Positions 8,254-13,919 of a stretch of 16,951 nt of DNA are shown here, piece by piece. The notes under the pieces were generated by a model. It was given only the letters and a program-made list of their open reading frames with translations, did not search any database and was not told where the DNA came from. Position numbers and translations under genes: made by a program. Positions within the stretch are counted from its first letter, which is position 1. Each line of letters opens with the position of its first letter. This DNA comes from Solobacterium sp. UBA1761 (GTDB lineage Bacteria > Bacillota_I > Bacilli_A > Erysipelotrichales > Erysipelotrichaceae). The DNA is taken from assembly GCA_002315565.1 (NCBI GenBank), contig DCHD01000037.1:1-16951 (forward strand), written 5' to 3'.

Positions 8254-8637
8254 TTATTTAACTGGCCATTCATTGTTTTCTTTGAACTGGCCAATTAAGT
8301 TATTAATATGAAGCAACGCATAATCCCTTTCAACGTCTGAAAGAGGATTCTGGGTTACTTCTAATAACCTCTTTAATACCTGAAGGCTCTCTCCATATGT
8401 AGGAAGTCCTTCAAGCTCGTTTCTGACAACATCAGGAAGAGGATCTATTTCTTCTTTGCTGACGTTTCTTGAATAGGCAGCACAGATATGAGCAATAAAT
8501 GTGCTGGCATTTTCTTCTTCTAAAGTCAGATTGTAATCATCTTTAAACATCTGAATGATGGCGTTGACATCTTTAACATCATCATCAGACAGCATTCCAC
8601 CTTCACGGTAGAGATCAAGTCTTTCTGTAAAATCCAT
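8254..8637 (-). CDS. yhfY: YhfY-like single PRD-domain protein
   Basis: A 127-residue protein consisting essentially of one PTS regulation domain (PRD). Its two typical histidines are visible: His50 in FIAHICAAYSR and His110 in YALLHINNL. In antiterminators and activators, PRD histidines are phosphorylated by HPr or EIIB proteins. Here no RNA-binding or DNA-binding domain is attached, as in E. coli YhfY. It may act as a phosphorylation-sensitive partner of another locus protein such as the YhfZ-like regulator or YhfU; that is inference. It overlaps the zinc-ribbon gene by 1 nt (TAATG). Confidence 0.82.
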   Translation of the reverse strand: MDFTERLDLYREGGMLSDDDVKDVNAIIQMFKDDYNLTLEEENASTFIAHICAAYSRNVSKEEIDPLPDVVRNELEGLPTYGESLQVLKRLLEVTQNPLSDVERDYALLHINNLIGQFKENNEWPVK

Positions 8638-9017
8638 TATTTTTTCTTCTTTCTGGTATTAAGTTTTGCCATGATTTCTTTGTACTCATCAAAGTCCATA
8701 TAGCTGAGTTTAAATAGCGTAAATCCCAGCCACTGACATATATTGTCAATTACTCTCATCAGCAAGAAGGCAGCGGCAATTACTGCAACAACAATGATAT
8801 AATTGTTAGCCTTAGTGAATGACTGCATAGCCCAGACAAATCCGCATGAGATAACAAGCATGATGAAGTAACGGACATATTTCATCTTTCTTCTTGTTTT
8901 GAGATCGTAGGTAAGTTTTTTGTGGCAATGAGGGCATTCAATTCCAGCCTTTGCTGTTTTTGCATTTATTTCCCATTCTTTACCGCATCTTGGACACTTT
9001 ATTATCGTTTTTTTCAT
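8637..9017 (-). CDS. Zinc-ribbon two-helix membrane protein
   Basis: A 126-residue protein of unknown function, the first gene of the long operon. The N-terminus has a zinc ribbon, KCPRCGKEW then ECPHCHKK (two CxxC pairs). Two hydrophobic segments follow, near residues 50-68 and 74-92, so the ribbon probably faces the cytoplasm from the membrane. The C-terminus is very basic (NTRKKKK). The open frame extends upstream to 9062, but that would run through the -10 box and operator, so ATG 9017 directly before KKTIIKCP is chosen. There is no clear Shine-Dalgarno sequence. The operator palindrome lies within the short leader. I know of no counterpart in the E. coli yhf locus. Confidence 0.75.
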   Translation of the reverse strand: MKKTIIKCPRCGKEWEINAKTAKAGIECPHCHKKLTYDLKTRRKMKYVRYFIMLVISCGFVWAMQSFTKANNYIIVVAVIAAAFLLMRVIDNICQWLGFTLFKLSYMDFDEYKEIMAKLNTRKKKK

Positions 9018-9022
9018 AATAG

Positions 9023-9036
9023 TACAATATTTTGTA
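9023..9036. promoter_or_regulatory. Putative YhfZ operator, site 2
   Basis: The 14-bp sequence TACAATATTTTGTA fits the palindrome TACAAnnnnTTGTA. It lies 9 nt downstream of the -10 box of the long-operon promoter, covering about +4 to +17. A site of the same form and geometry precedes yhfU-2. A repressor bound here would block initiation or clearance. Assignment to the neighbouring YhfZ-like regulator is inference. Confidence 0.6.
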
Positions 9037-9045
9037 TTTAACATA

Positions 9046-9074
9046 ATTGTAAAATATACCACTGACTATTTCAA
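9046..9074 (-). promoter_or_regulatory. Promoter of the long operon
   Basis: On the minus strand, TTGAAA (9069-9074) and TACAAT (9046-9051) are separated by exactly 17 bp, a good sigma-A-type promoter. Initiation near 9039 would give a leader of about 20 nt before ATG 9017. A terminator for the preceding operon lies 35 bp upstream, so this promoter is needed for the genes downstream. Confidence 0.7.
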
Positions 9075-9108
9075 TAAAAAACACATTATTTCACACAATT
9101 ATAACCAT

Positions 9109-9138
9109 TAAAAAGGTCAGTAACATTGTCACTGACCT
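9109..9138 (-). terminator. Terminator after yhfT-2
   Basis: The stem AGGTCAGT / ACTGACCT (8 bp, extendable past one mismatch) is followed on the minus strand by TTTTTAA. It lies 29 nt after the yhfT-2 stop. It closes the short yhfU-2/yhfT-2 operon and separates it from the long operon. Confidence 0.85.
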
Positions 9139-9166
9139 CAATAATTATGATGTTTGAATCTGACTG

Positions 9167-10438
9167 TTAGAATAGACCAACAACAGCAAGAATATTAGCA
9201 AGAAGTGCAACACCGATTGTAGCAAGAGGACCTACAGCAAGTGAAGTAACTGGCTTCTTTAGCAGCTTGTTTACACAGTAGAATGCTGCAACTACCAGAT
9301 AGCCAAGAGGACCTGCCATGCTTCCGGCAGCGATCATTGAACCAGCAAGTAAAGCAACTTCAAGTAATGCAGTCATAGCATCTCTCATAGAATCAGCTGA
9401 TTTCTTGATTCCAGGGAAGTTATCAAACAGTTTAGCAACAAGAACTAGTGATAATGCTTCTAAAGACATAACAACAGCACCTAAGATACCTGCAACAACA
9501 GCATTTGGAGCGATTAGACCAACAGTAGCTGTGAAACCAAAACCATCAGTTACGAATGTACCAGTTGTTAATGAAGTAAGACCCTTTAGAGGGATGAAAC
9601 TTAGTGCACGAGCGATTGTAGTAGCAGTAGCATTAGCGATATCGCCTTCTGCAACCTGACCTAATGATGTAGGGCCTTCCATTAATAAACCGATGTTACA
9701 AGCTACACCATAAACAGCACCCATAGCAGCAATCCAGACAATATTCTTTCTGATGTTCTTGATACGATCTGAGAACAGAGAAGCCATATCTGTCTTTGCT
9801 TCTGATTTGTCAGTAGCAGCAAATACGATTAATAATGCGATACCAGCAAACATTGTGATAGCATCTTCATAGCCGTTTCCTAACTTAACAAATAACTGTC
9901 TAGCAAGGATTACAACTAATGCAGAGATAGCAGCTTTCTTCCAACCATAGTCTTTGCAGATAGCAACGATTGGGAATGCGATGAATGCATAAGTGATTGG
10001 ATCAGAAATTGACATCCAAGCATCAAATACATTTACAGGAAGAGACTGGAAGAATGCAACAAGACCTGTTAAACCAGCAAGTAGGCCGATACCATAGATA
10101 CCACCGGCAGCAGCAGCGCCGATAGCACCGTACAGGCTCTTCTTGTCCTTGTACCATTTCTCTTCAGTTCCAGCTGGGAATAATGTACCGATAATATCAG
10201 TGCCTAACCACAGACAGTGAACAAGAATGATTGAATACAGCAGTGAGTAAGGCAAACCGAAACCGATAACGAGACCAAAACTCAAGCCGAATGTAGTAGT
10301 TGCAAATTCAACACGGCTCATACGTCCTTCACGATACTCTGGAACGATTGGACGAACAGCATCATTGAATACTGCGATACCACGGTTAGCAAGCAGTGAA
10401 CCTAAAGCGCCTGCTAAGAAAATAAATAAATAACGCAT
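9167..10438 (-). CDS. yhfT: YhfT-like integral membrane protein, copy 2
   Basis: A 423-residue polytopic membrane protein, clearly paralogous to the YhfT protein of the long operon. It shares the motif FNDAVRPIVPEYREGRMSR (24-42), the NFPGIKKSADSMRDAM segment in the C-terminal third, and AVGPLA near the end. The copies differ widely elsewhere, so the duplication is old or one copy was acquired. A mid-protein polar stretch (TDKSEAKTD) corresponds to the loop of copy 1. A likely transporter subunit paired with YhfU-2. A GGAG ribosome binding site lies about 7 nt upstream of the ATG. A terminator follows, so this pair forms its own transcription unit. Substrate unknown. Confidence 0.87.
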   Translation of the reverse strand: MRYLFIFLAGALGSLLANRGIAVFNDAVRPIVPEYREGRMSRVEFATTTFGLSFGLVIGFGLPYSLLYSIILVHCLWLGTDIIGTLFPAGTEEKWYKDKKSLYGAIGAAAAGGIYGIGLLAGLTGLVAFFQSLPVNVFDAWMSISDPITYAFIAFPIVAICKDYGWKKAAISALVVILARQLFVKLGNGYEDAITMFAGIALLIVFAATDKSEAKTDMASLFSDRIKNIRKNIVWIAAMGAVYGVACNIGLLMEGPTSLGQVAEGDIANATATTIARALSFIPLKGLTSLTTGTFVTDGFGFTATVGLIAPNAVVAGILGAVVMSLEALSLVLVAKLFDNFPGIKKSADSMRDAMTALLEVALLAGSMIAAGSMAGPLGYLVVAAFYCVNKLLKKPVTSLAVGPLATIGVALLANILAVVGLF

Positions 10439-10461
10439 AATTTCTCCTTTATTATATGTTT

Positions 10462-10485
10462 ACTCTCTTCCCCTTAGTTGAGAGT
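10462..10485 (-). other. Intercistronic hairpin between yhfU-2 and yhfT-2
   Basis: A 6-bp stem (ACTCTC / GAGAGT) around a purine-rich 12-nt loop (AACTAAGGGGAA) lies in the 53-nt spacer between the two genes. No U-run follows, so it is not a terminator. It could influence mRNA processing or relative translation of the two proteins, but the evidence is only the inverted repeat. Confidence 0.3.
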
Positions 10486-10491
10486 TAAAAC

Positions 10492-10860
10492 CTAAGCTTT
10501 TTTGGCAATCATTTCCCTGACAAGAACAGGTACGACTTTTTCAATTGCCTCATTTACCATGCCAAAGCAACGTTTGCCTGACTGTACCGCTTCAGCAATC
10601 TGTTCATCTGACATCATTGTAGAAGGGCTTGCCACTGTAACACAGCTTGGATAACCAACTATCGCAATAGGCATAGCCAGTGATCCGCCACCACCGGTCT
10701 GGCAACAGCCAAGATAAAAATCAGCCTTGCCGGCTTTTACATCCATAGCTCCCTGAATATCAGTTGCCTGCCACACCTCAACGTTATCTCCACCGGCACT
10801 TTTTACAGCCTGCAGCATTGCCTCTTTAGACATTTGGCCACCGACAACGATCTTTACCAT
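10492..10860 (-). CDS. yhfU: YhfU-like DUF2620 protein, copy 2
   Basis: A 122-residue soluble protein of the DUF2620 / YhfU family and paralogue of the copy in the long operon. The core DFYLGCCQTGGGGSLA (47-62) matches copy 1, including the Cys (Cys53 here) before TGxGGSL. KVVPVLVREM near the end corresponds to VVPAVVQALV in copy 1. The gene order is reversed relative to the long operon (U before T here, T before U there). A strong ribosome binding site (GGAGG) lies upstream. Its promoter carries operator site 1. Function unknown, presumably the soluble partner of YhfT-2. Confidence 0.85.
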   Translation of the reverse strand: MVKIVVGGQMSKEAMLQAVKSAGGDNVEVWQATDIQGAMDVKAGKADFYLGCCQTGGGGSLAMPIAIVGYPSCVTVASPSTMMSDEQIAEAVQSGKRCFGMVNEAIEKVVPVLVREMIAKKA

Positions 10861-10880
10861 AAATGATCCTCCATTATTTA

Positions 10881-10894
10881 TACAATTTTTTGTA
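10881..10894. promoter_or_regulatory. Putative YhfZ operator, site 1
   Basis: TACAATTTTTTGTA fits TACAAnnnnTTGTA, and the palindrome extends one base each side (ATACAA....TTGTAT). It lies 10 nt downstream of the -10 box of the yhfU-2 promoter, nearly the same offset as site 2. The two matching sites at the two operon promoters are the evidence for a shared regulator. Confidence 0.62.
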
Positions 10895-10904
10895 TTATTT
10901 ACAT

Positions 10905-10932
10905 TTTATAAGAAAATCACATCTGAATGCAA
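10905..10932 (-). promoter_or_regulatory. Promoter of yhfU-2/yhfT-2
   Basis: On the minus strand, TTGCAT (10927-10932) and TATAAA (10905-10910) are 16 bp apart. Initiation near 10898 would place operator site 1 just inside the transcript. The start codon of yhfU-2 follows about 40 nt downstream with a good GGAGG site. Confidence 0.6.
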
Positions 10933-10953
10933 TATCAAAAACTTCAAATTATA

Positions 10954-11880
10954 TTAATAATTAGGTGTAAGCATTCCTGCTATAACCTGCTGCTGTTTTT
11001 CGTTGATTACACTTATCTCAACCGCTTTATTTAACAGCGTGATCAGCTGTTCCTTACTGCTGTCGGCAACCAGCACAGCTACAGTGTCATCATGTGCTTT
11101 ATCAATATTGACATAATTGACATCGATATACTTGTCAAAGATTTCATCTTTATTCCAAACTGCGCAGTCAATCTCACCAAGAAGAACCATCTTCAGAACA
11201 TTGCTGTAGGAAACATTTACCATCTTGACTTTAATTCCCTTGCATACCATTTCAGTCAGATTCATCTGGTCAATTGAAGAAGGGTCTACACCAACGCGCA
11301 TTCCGTCAGTTATTTCATGATCTTTTTTGTCATGGAATATTATTACATGGTCGCCTGTATATGAACCGCGTCCGAAGTTCTTTACTATCGTAATGTTCTT
11401 ACCGTCATTTATCAGCTGTCTTGCTGCCATCAAAGACACAATCGCATAGTCGTATCTTCCTGATAGCAGCATGTTTATTCTGTTCTTGGCGCCTCTTACA
11501 AAAGCAAGTGATGAAGAAATACCGAATGAATCCTCAATTGTTGACACAAGTCCTGTAGCCAGTCCTTCATATCTTTTTGAGTATGGTAAAGGCATGCAGC
11601 CAACAAGGCTTTCAATACCCATTATCTTCAGAAGTAACTGAATATCTTTATTTATGAGATAAGAACCGCAATGCTTCTTGGATTCAATATCTATTGCACC
11701 AAGATCTTTAAGGGCAACAAGGGCATTCTGAATGGTACCTCTTGAGAAACTGTGCTTTTCCTGCAGTTCAGAAATAGTCAGTATTTTCTGGCCTATTTCC
11801 ATATTTAAAAAATCACCAGCAAGCGCAATAACCGCTTTACCTGATTTAGCTAAAAGAATATCCTGAACTGTGGTCTTCAT
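10954..11880 (-). CDS. yhfZ: YhfZ-like transcriptional regulator
   Basis: A 308-residue regulator. Residues about 25-75 form a winged helix-turn-helix (LTISELQEKHSFSRGTIQNALVALKDLGAIDIE), the type found in YhfZ and GntR-like proteins. The rest (about 90-308) resembles a two-lobed periplasmic-binding-protein-like ligand domain, with segments such as GLATGLVSTI and RYDYAIVSLMAA. This matches the YhfZ C-terminal domain. It probably senses a small molecule of the locus and controls both operons through the TACAAnnnnTTGTA sites. It precedes them in the same orientation. There is no Shine-Dalgarno sequence. An extended -10 box ends 6 nt before the ATG, so the mRNA may be leaderless. Confidence 0.85.
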   Translation of the reverse strand: MKTTVQDILLAKSGKAVIALAGDFLNMEIGQKILTISELQEKHSFSRGTIQNALVALKDLGAIDIESKKHCGSYLINKDIQLLLKIMGIESLVGCMPLPYSKRYEGLATGLVSTIEDSFGISSSLAFVRGAKNRINMLLSGRYDYAIVSLMAARQLINDGKNITIVKNFGRGSYTGDHVIIFHDKKDHEITDGMRVGVDPSSIDQMNLTEMVCKGIKVKMVNVSYSNVLKMVLLGEIDCAVWNKDEIFDKYIDVNYVNIDKAHDDTVAVLVADSSKEQLITLLNKAVEISVINEKQQQVIAGMLTPNY

Positions 11881-11886
11881 AAGTCA

Positions 11887-11895
11887 ATACTACCA
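11887..11895 (-). promoter_or_regulatory. Possible extended -10 promoter of yhfZ
   Basis: On the minus strand TGGTAGTAT reads as an extended -10 box (TG-n-TAGTAT). It ends 6 nt before the yhfZ ATG, so transcription would begin at or beside the start codon. No recognisable -35 hexamer is present. It overlaps the left 38-bp repeat. Confidence 0.4.
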
Positions 11896-11926
11896 CATTT
11901 GTTGTTTTTTCTTTTGCAGTAGTCTT
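11889..11926. repeat. Imperfect 38-bp direct repeat, left copy
   Basis: Reading the plus strand, this 38-bp segment starts ACTACCACATTT and ends TAGTCTT. It aligns without gaps to 12244-12281 with 7 mismatches (31/38). The T-rich centre accounts for part of the match, but both ends are specific. The copies are 355 bp apart and bracket the double-glycine peptide gene. This copy overlaps the promoter region of yhfZ. Confidence 0.65.
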
Positions 11927-11938
11927 TATACATATTGG

Positions 11939-12142
11939 TTATTTGTTGCTGTTCATAAAATCAGAACCTGCACCTACATCTTCTGGTTTAAACTGCGTAT
12001 CGTTAGGAACGGCTGAATCGTTAGATGCTTTGTTGTTTTTAGAATAGTCCTGTCTGAACCCTGAAATTTTCCATTGACGTCCATAATCACCACCTGATAC
12101 CTTTTCCAGTTCTTCTTTATTTAAATGTTTCTTATCTGTCAT
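11939..12142 (-). CDS. Double-glycine leader peptide precursor
   Basis: A 67-residue small protein. Residues 1-18 (HLNKEELEKVSGG at 6-18) form a classic double-glycine leader as found on class II bacteriocins and signalling peptides, cleaved after Gly18 by peptidase-containing ABC exporters. The predicted 49-residue mature peptide starts DYGRQWKISGF. It is hydrophilic, rich in Asn, Asp, Ser and Lys, and has no cysteine, so it resembles neither a lanthipeptide core nor a typical membrane-active bacteriocin. ATG 12142 is chosen over an upstream in-frame ATG because AACAGGAGAG precedes it. No exporter, immunity or modification gene is in the window. It may be a bacteriocin-like, signalling or orphan secreted peptide. 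Confidence 0.72.
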   Translation of the reverse strand: MTDKKHLNKEELEKVSGGDYGRQWKISGFRQDYSKNNKASNDSAVPNDTQFKPEDVGAGSDFMNSNK

Positions 12143-12243
12143 ATTTTCTCTCCTGTTATCCATATTATTGCAAATTATCAATTACAGAATCATTACACAT
12201 TTTATTTTATATTATTTAAAGTCTCAATCTTTCGATTGCTTCC

Positions 12244-12281
12244 ACTACCACATTTAATTACTTTTCTTTTACAATAGTCTT
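12244..12281. repeat. Imperfect 38-bp direct repeat, right copy
   Basis: This copy matches 11889-11926 at 31 of 38 positions and ends one base before the rlmA start codon. It includes the likely -10 box of rlmA. The end boxes ACTAC and (A/G)TAGT are also near-inverted repeats of each other, so the element could be a regulator site or a duplicated promoter region. Confidence 0.65.
12270..12275 (+). promoter_or_regulatory. -10 box of rlmA (leaderless start)
   Basis: TACAAT lies 6 nt upstream of the rlmA ATG, so the predicted transcription start coincides with the A of the start codon. No Shine-Dalgarno sequence is present. The -35 region is not canonical (ACCACA with a 17-bp spacer). Confidence 0.5.
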
Positions 12282-13055
12282 ATGAATATTATCTGTCCGG
12301 TATGTAAAGAAAAACTGACAAAAGAAGATAAATCCTATAAATGTATAAACAGACATTCTTTTGATATTTCTAAAGAAGGATACGTGAATCTATTCTTAAG
12401 AAAATCAGAGAATTCCGGTGATGAAAAAGATATGATTCATGCCAGAACTCTGTTTCTTAATACCGGTTCATACGACTTTTTAAGAAAAGAACTTAACTCA
12501 ATTATTGAGTCATATAATACCATTGATTTTGTTGATCTGGCGTGTGGGGAAGGATACTATACAAGATACTTCAACGCCCCAAACAAAGTAGGAATTGATC
12601 TTTCAAAATCGGGACTTAAAACAGCTTCAAAAGCCGATAAAGATACAGACTATATTCTTTCGTCTATATTTGATACACCGCTTCAAAGTGAATCTGTTGA
12701 TACTGTACTCACCTGTTTTGCCCCTGTTGCCAAAGAAGAAATAGTCAGGATTCTAAAAGACAAAGGTCATTTCATTCTGGTACATCCAAACATCAGACAC
12801 TTAAGCGAATTAAGAAGTGCTGTCTATGATACACCATATGATAACGAGGTAGAACCGATTGAAATCCCTGGCTTAAAACTTGTTAAGGAATATTCAATAG
12901 ACTCCAAAGGAACACTGAATAACGAGCAGCTGATTGCCTTATTCAAGATGACTCCTTACTATCACACTACAAGTGATAAAGACAAAGAAAAACTTAACTC
13001 AATAAACGAGTTAAGCGTAACCTTCGATTTCATTATTTCAATCTACGAAAAGTAA
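12282..13055 (+). CDS. rlmA: 23S rRNA (guanine-N1)-methyltransferase, RlmA/TlrB type
   Basis: A 257-residue SAM-dependent methyltransferase matching RlmA (RrmA) along its length. The N-terminal zinc site uses Cys5, Cys8, Cys21 and His25, the same spacing as the E. coli enzyme. ISKEGYVNL (29-37) and the SAM-binding DLACGEGYYT motif (about 85-94) are characteristic, as is LFKMTPYYH near the C-terminus. The family methylates N1 of a guanine in 23S rRNA domain II (G745 in E. coli, G748 in TlrB relatives that give tylosin resistance). Which base is modified here cannot be read from the sequence. The gene runs opposite to its neighbours and appears to be translated from a leaderless mRNA. It ends 3 bp from the convergent phosphatase gene. 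Confidence 0.9.
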   Translation: MNIICPVCKEKLTKEDKSYKCINRHSFDISKEGYVNLFLRKSENSGDEKDMIHARTLFLNTGSYDFLRKELNSIIESYNTIDFVDLACGEGYYTRYFNAPNKVGIDLSKSGLKTASKADKDTDYILSSIFDTPLQSESVDTVLTCFAPVAKEEIVRILKDKGHFILVHPNIRHLSELRSAVYDTPYDNEVEPIEIPGLKLVKEYSIDSKGTLNNEQLIALFKMTPYYHTTSDKDKEKLNSINELSVTFDFIISIYEK

Positions 13056-13058
13056 CTG

Positions 13059-13832
13059 TTAAGAAAGGTAGAAACTGCGCCAGTCTGTAACAGTTTCTTT
13101 TGTTATGCCAAACTGGTCCATCAGATAATCTTCAATTGTGACATATCTGTCAAACACCGAGTACCATGCGCAGTCAAACAGTTCATCGCTGGTCTCATAG
13201 AAAAATCTGGAAAGTTTAAGGCCTGCTTCACTGTAGCCTTTTTCTTTATTTTTTGAAATATGTTCTTCTATTTCATCTTTGGCAATGACATTGTGGTACA
13301 TATAATTGGCTTTACAGGTTTCATAATCACAACCCATAATCGCCATTATCAGCATAGAAATAACACCGGTCCTATCTTTACCGGCAAAGCAGTGGTAAAG
13401 AAATACTTCGTGTCTGTTCAAAGACTCCAGTACTTTGGAAACAGATTCGGTATTATAGGCGAATTCCATATATCCTCTGGAGAAGCCGACACGTGAATAA
13501 TTAAAGTAACCTTCGGTCGCATTTCTGATTCTGTCTTCAAAAGAAGCAGGGTTCTGATATCTGTTCTCGGCTTTCTTGAATGGTTTAGCCAAAGGGCAAA
13601 GAACAATATCATAATTTCCTTCTTTGTCAGGTCTTAAAGAGGTTTCGTGTTCTCCCCTTAGATCATAGATTGTCTTAATTCCCAGGTTTTCCAGTTTCTT
13701 TAATTCCTCTAAAGAAACATCAGATAGTTCTCCGCTTCTGAATATCATATCCTGTCTTATTGTTCTTCCATCTTTTGTCTTGATGCCACCAAGCTGTCTG
13801 AAGTGGGCTATCGTCTTGAATTCTATTTCCAT
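13059..13832 (-). CDS. Tyrosine-protein phosphatase (Y_phosphatase3 family)
   Basis: A cysteine-based phosphatase of 257 residues from the preferred start. The active-site P-loop HCFAGKDRTG lies near residues 147-156 and contains the nucleophilic Cys and the phosphate-binding Arg. The N-terminal FRQLGGI and DMIFRSGELS segments and the YDLRGEHE motif are typical of Y_phosphatase3 / PTP proteins of Bacillota. The substrate could be phosphotyrosine proteins, or phosphoinositides as in some members. The open frame extends to a GTG at 13841. ATG 13832 is favoured because AAAGGTG lies 7 nt upstream of it. The gene is probably transcribed from its own weak promoter after the rubrerythrin terminator. 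Confidence 0.87.
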   Translation of the reverse strand: MEIEFKTIAHFRQLGGIKTKDGRTIRQDMIFRSGELSDVSLEELKKLENLGIKTIYDLRGEHETSLRPDKEGNYDIVLCPLAKPFKKAENRYQNPASFEDRIRNATEGYFNYSRVGFSRGYMEFAYNTESVSKVLESLNRHEVFLYHCFAGKDRTGVISMLIMAIMGCDYETCKANYMYHNVIAKDEIEEHISKNKEKGYSEAGLKLSRFFYETSDELFDCAWYSVFDRYVTIEDYLMDQFGITKETVTDWRSFYLS

Positions 13833-13873
13833 TGTGTTCACCTTTTTCTATTTAAGAATACAACAGAGCAAAG

Positions 13874-13899
13874 AAAAAAGGCTGCGTTCAGGCAGCCTT
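13874..13899 (-). terminator. Terminator of rubrerythrin
   Basis: The 8-bp stem AAGGCTGC / GCAGCCTT with a 6-nt loop is followed on the minus strand by TTTTTT. It lies 20 nt after the rubrerythrin stop codon and before the phosphatase gene. A clear intrinsic terminator. Confidence 0.88.
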
Positions 13900-13919
13900 C
13901 AGTATTTTTTCAAAAATAA

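Noticed and set aside
9018..9062. Upstream ATG starts for the zinc-ribbon protein
   Set aside because: They would lie within the -10 box or operator, and the added residues (MVYFTIMLNTKY) do not resemble a protein segment. No ribosome binding site precedes them.
12225..12238. Small hairpin CAATC-TTTC-GATTG between the peptide gene and rlmA
   Set aside because: Only 5 bp, without a T-run on the minus strand. It may be part of the promoter region, but nothing supports a terminator or riboswitch.
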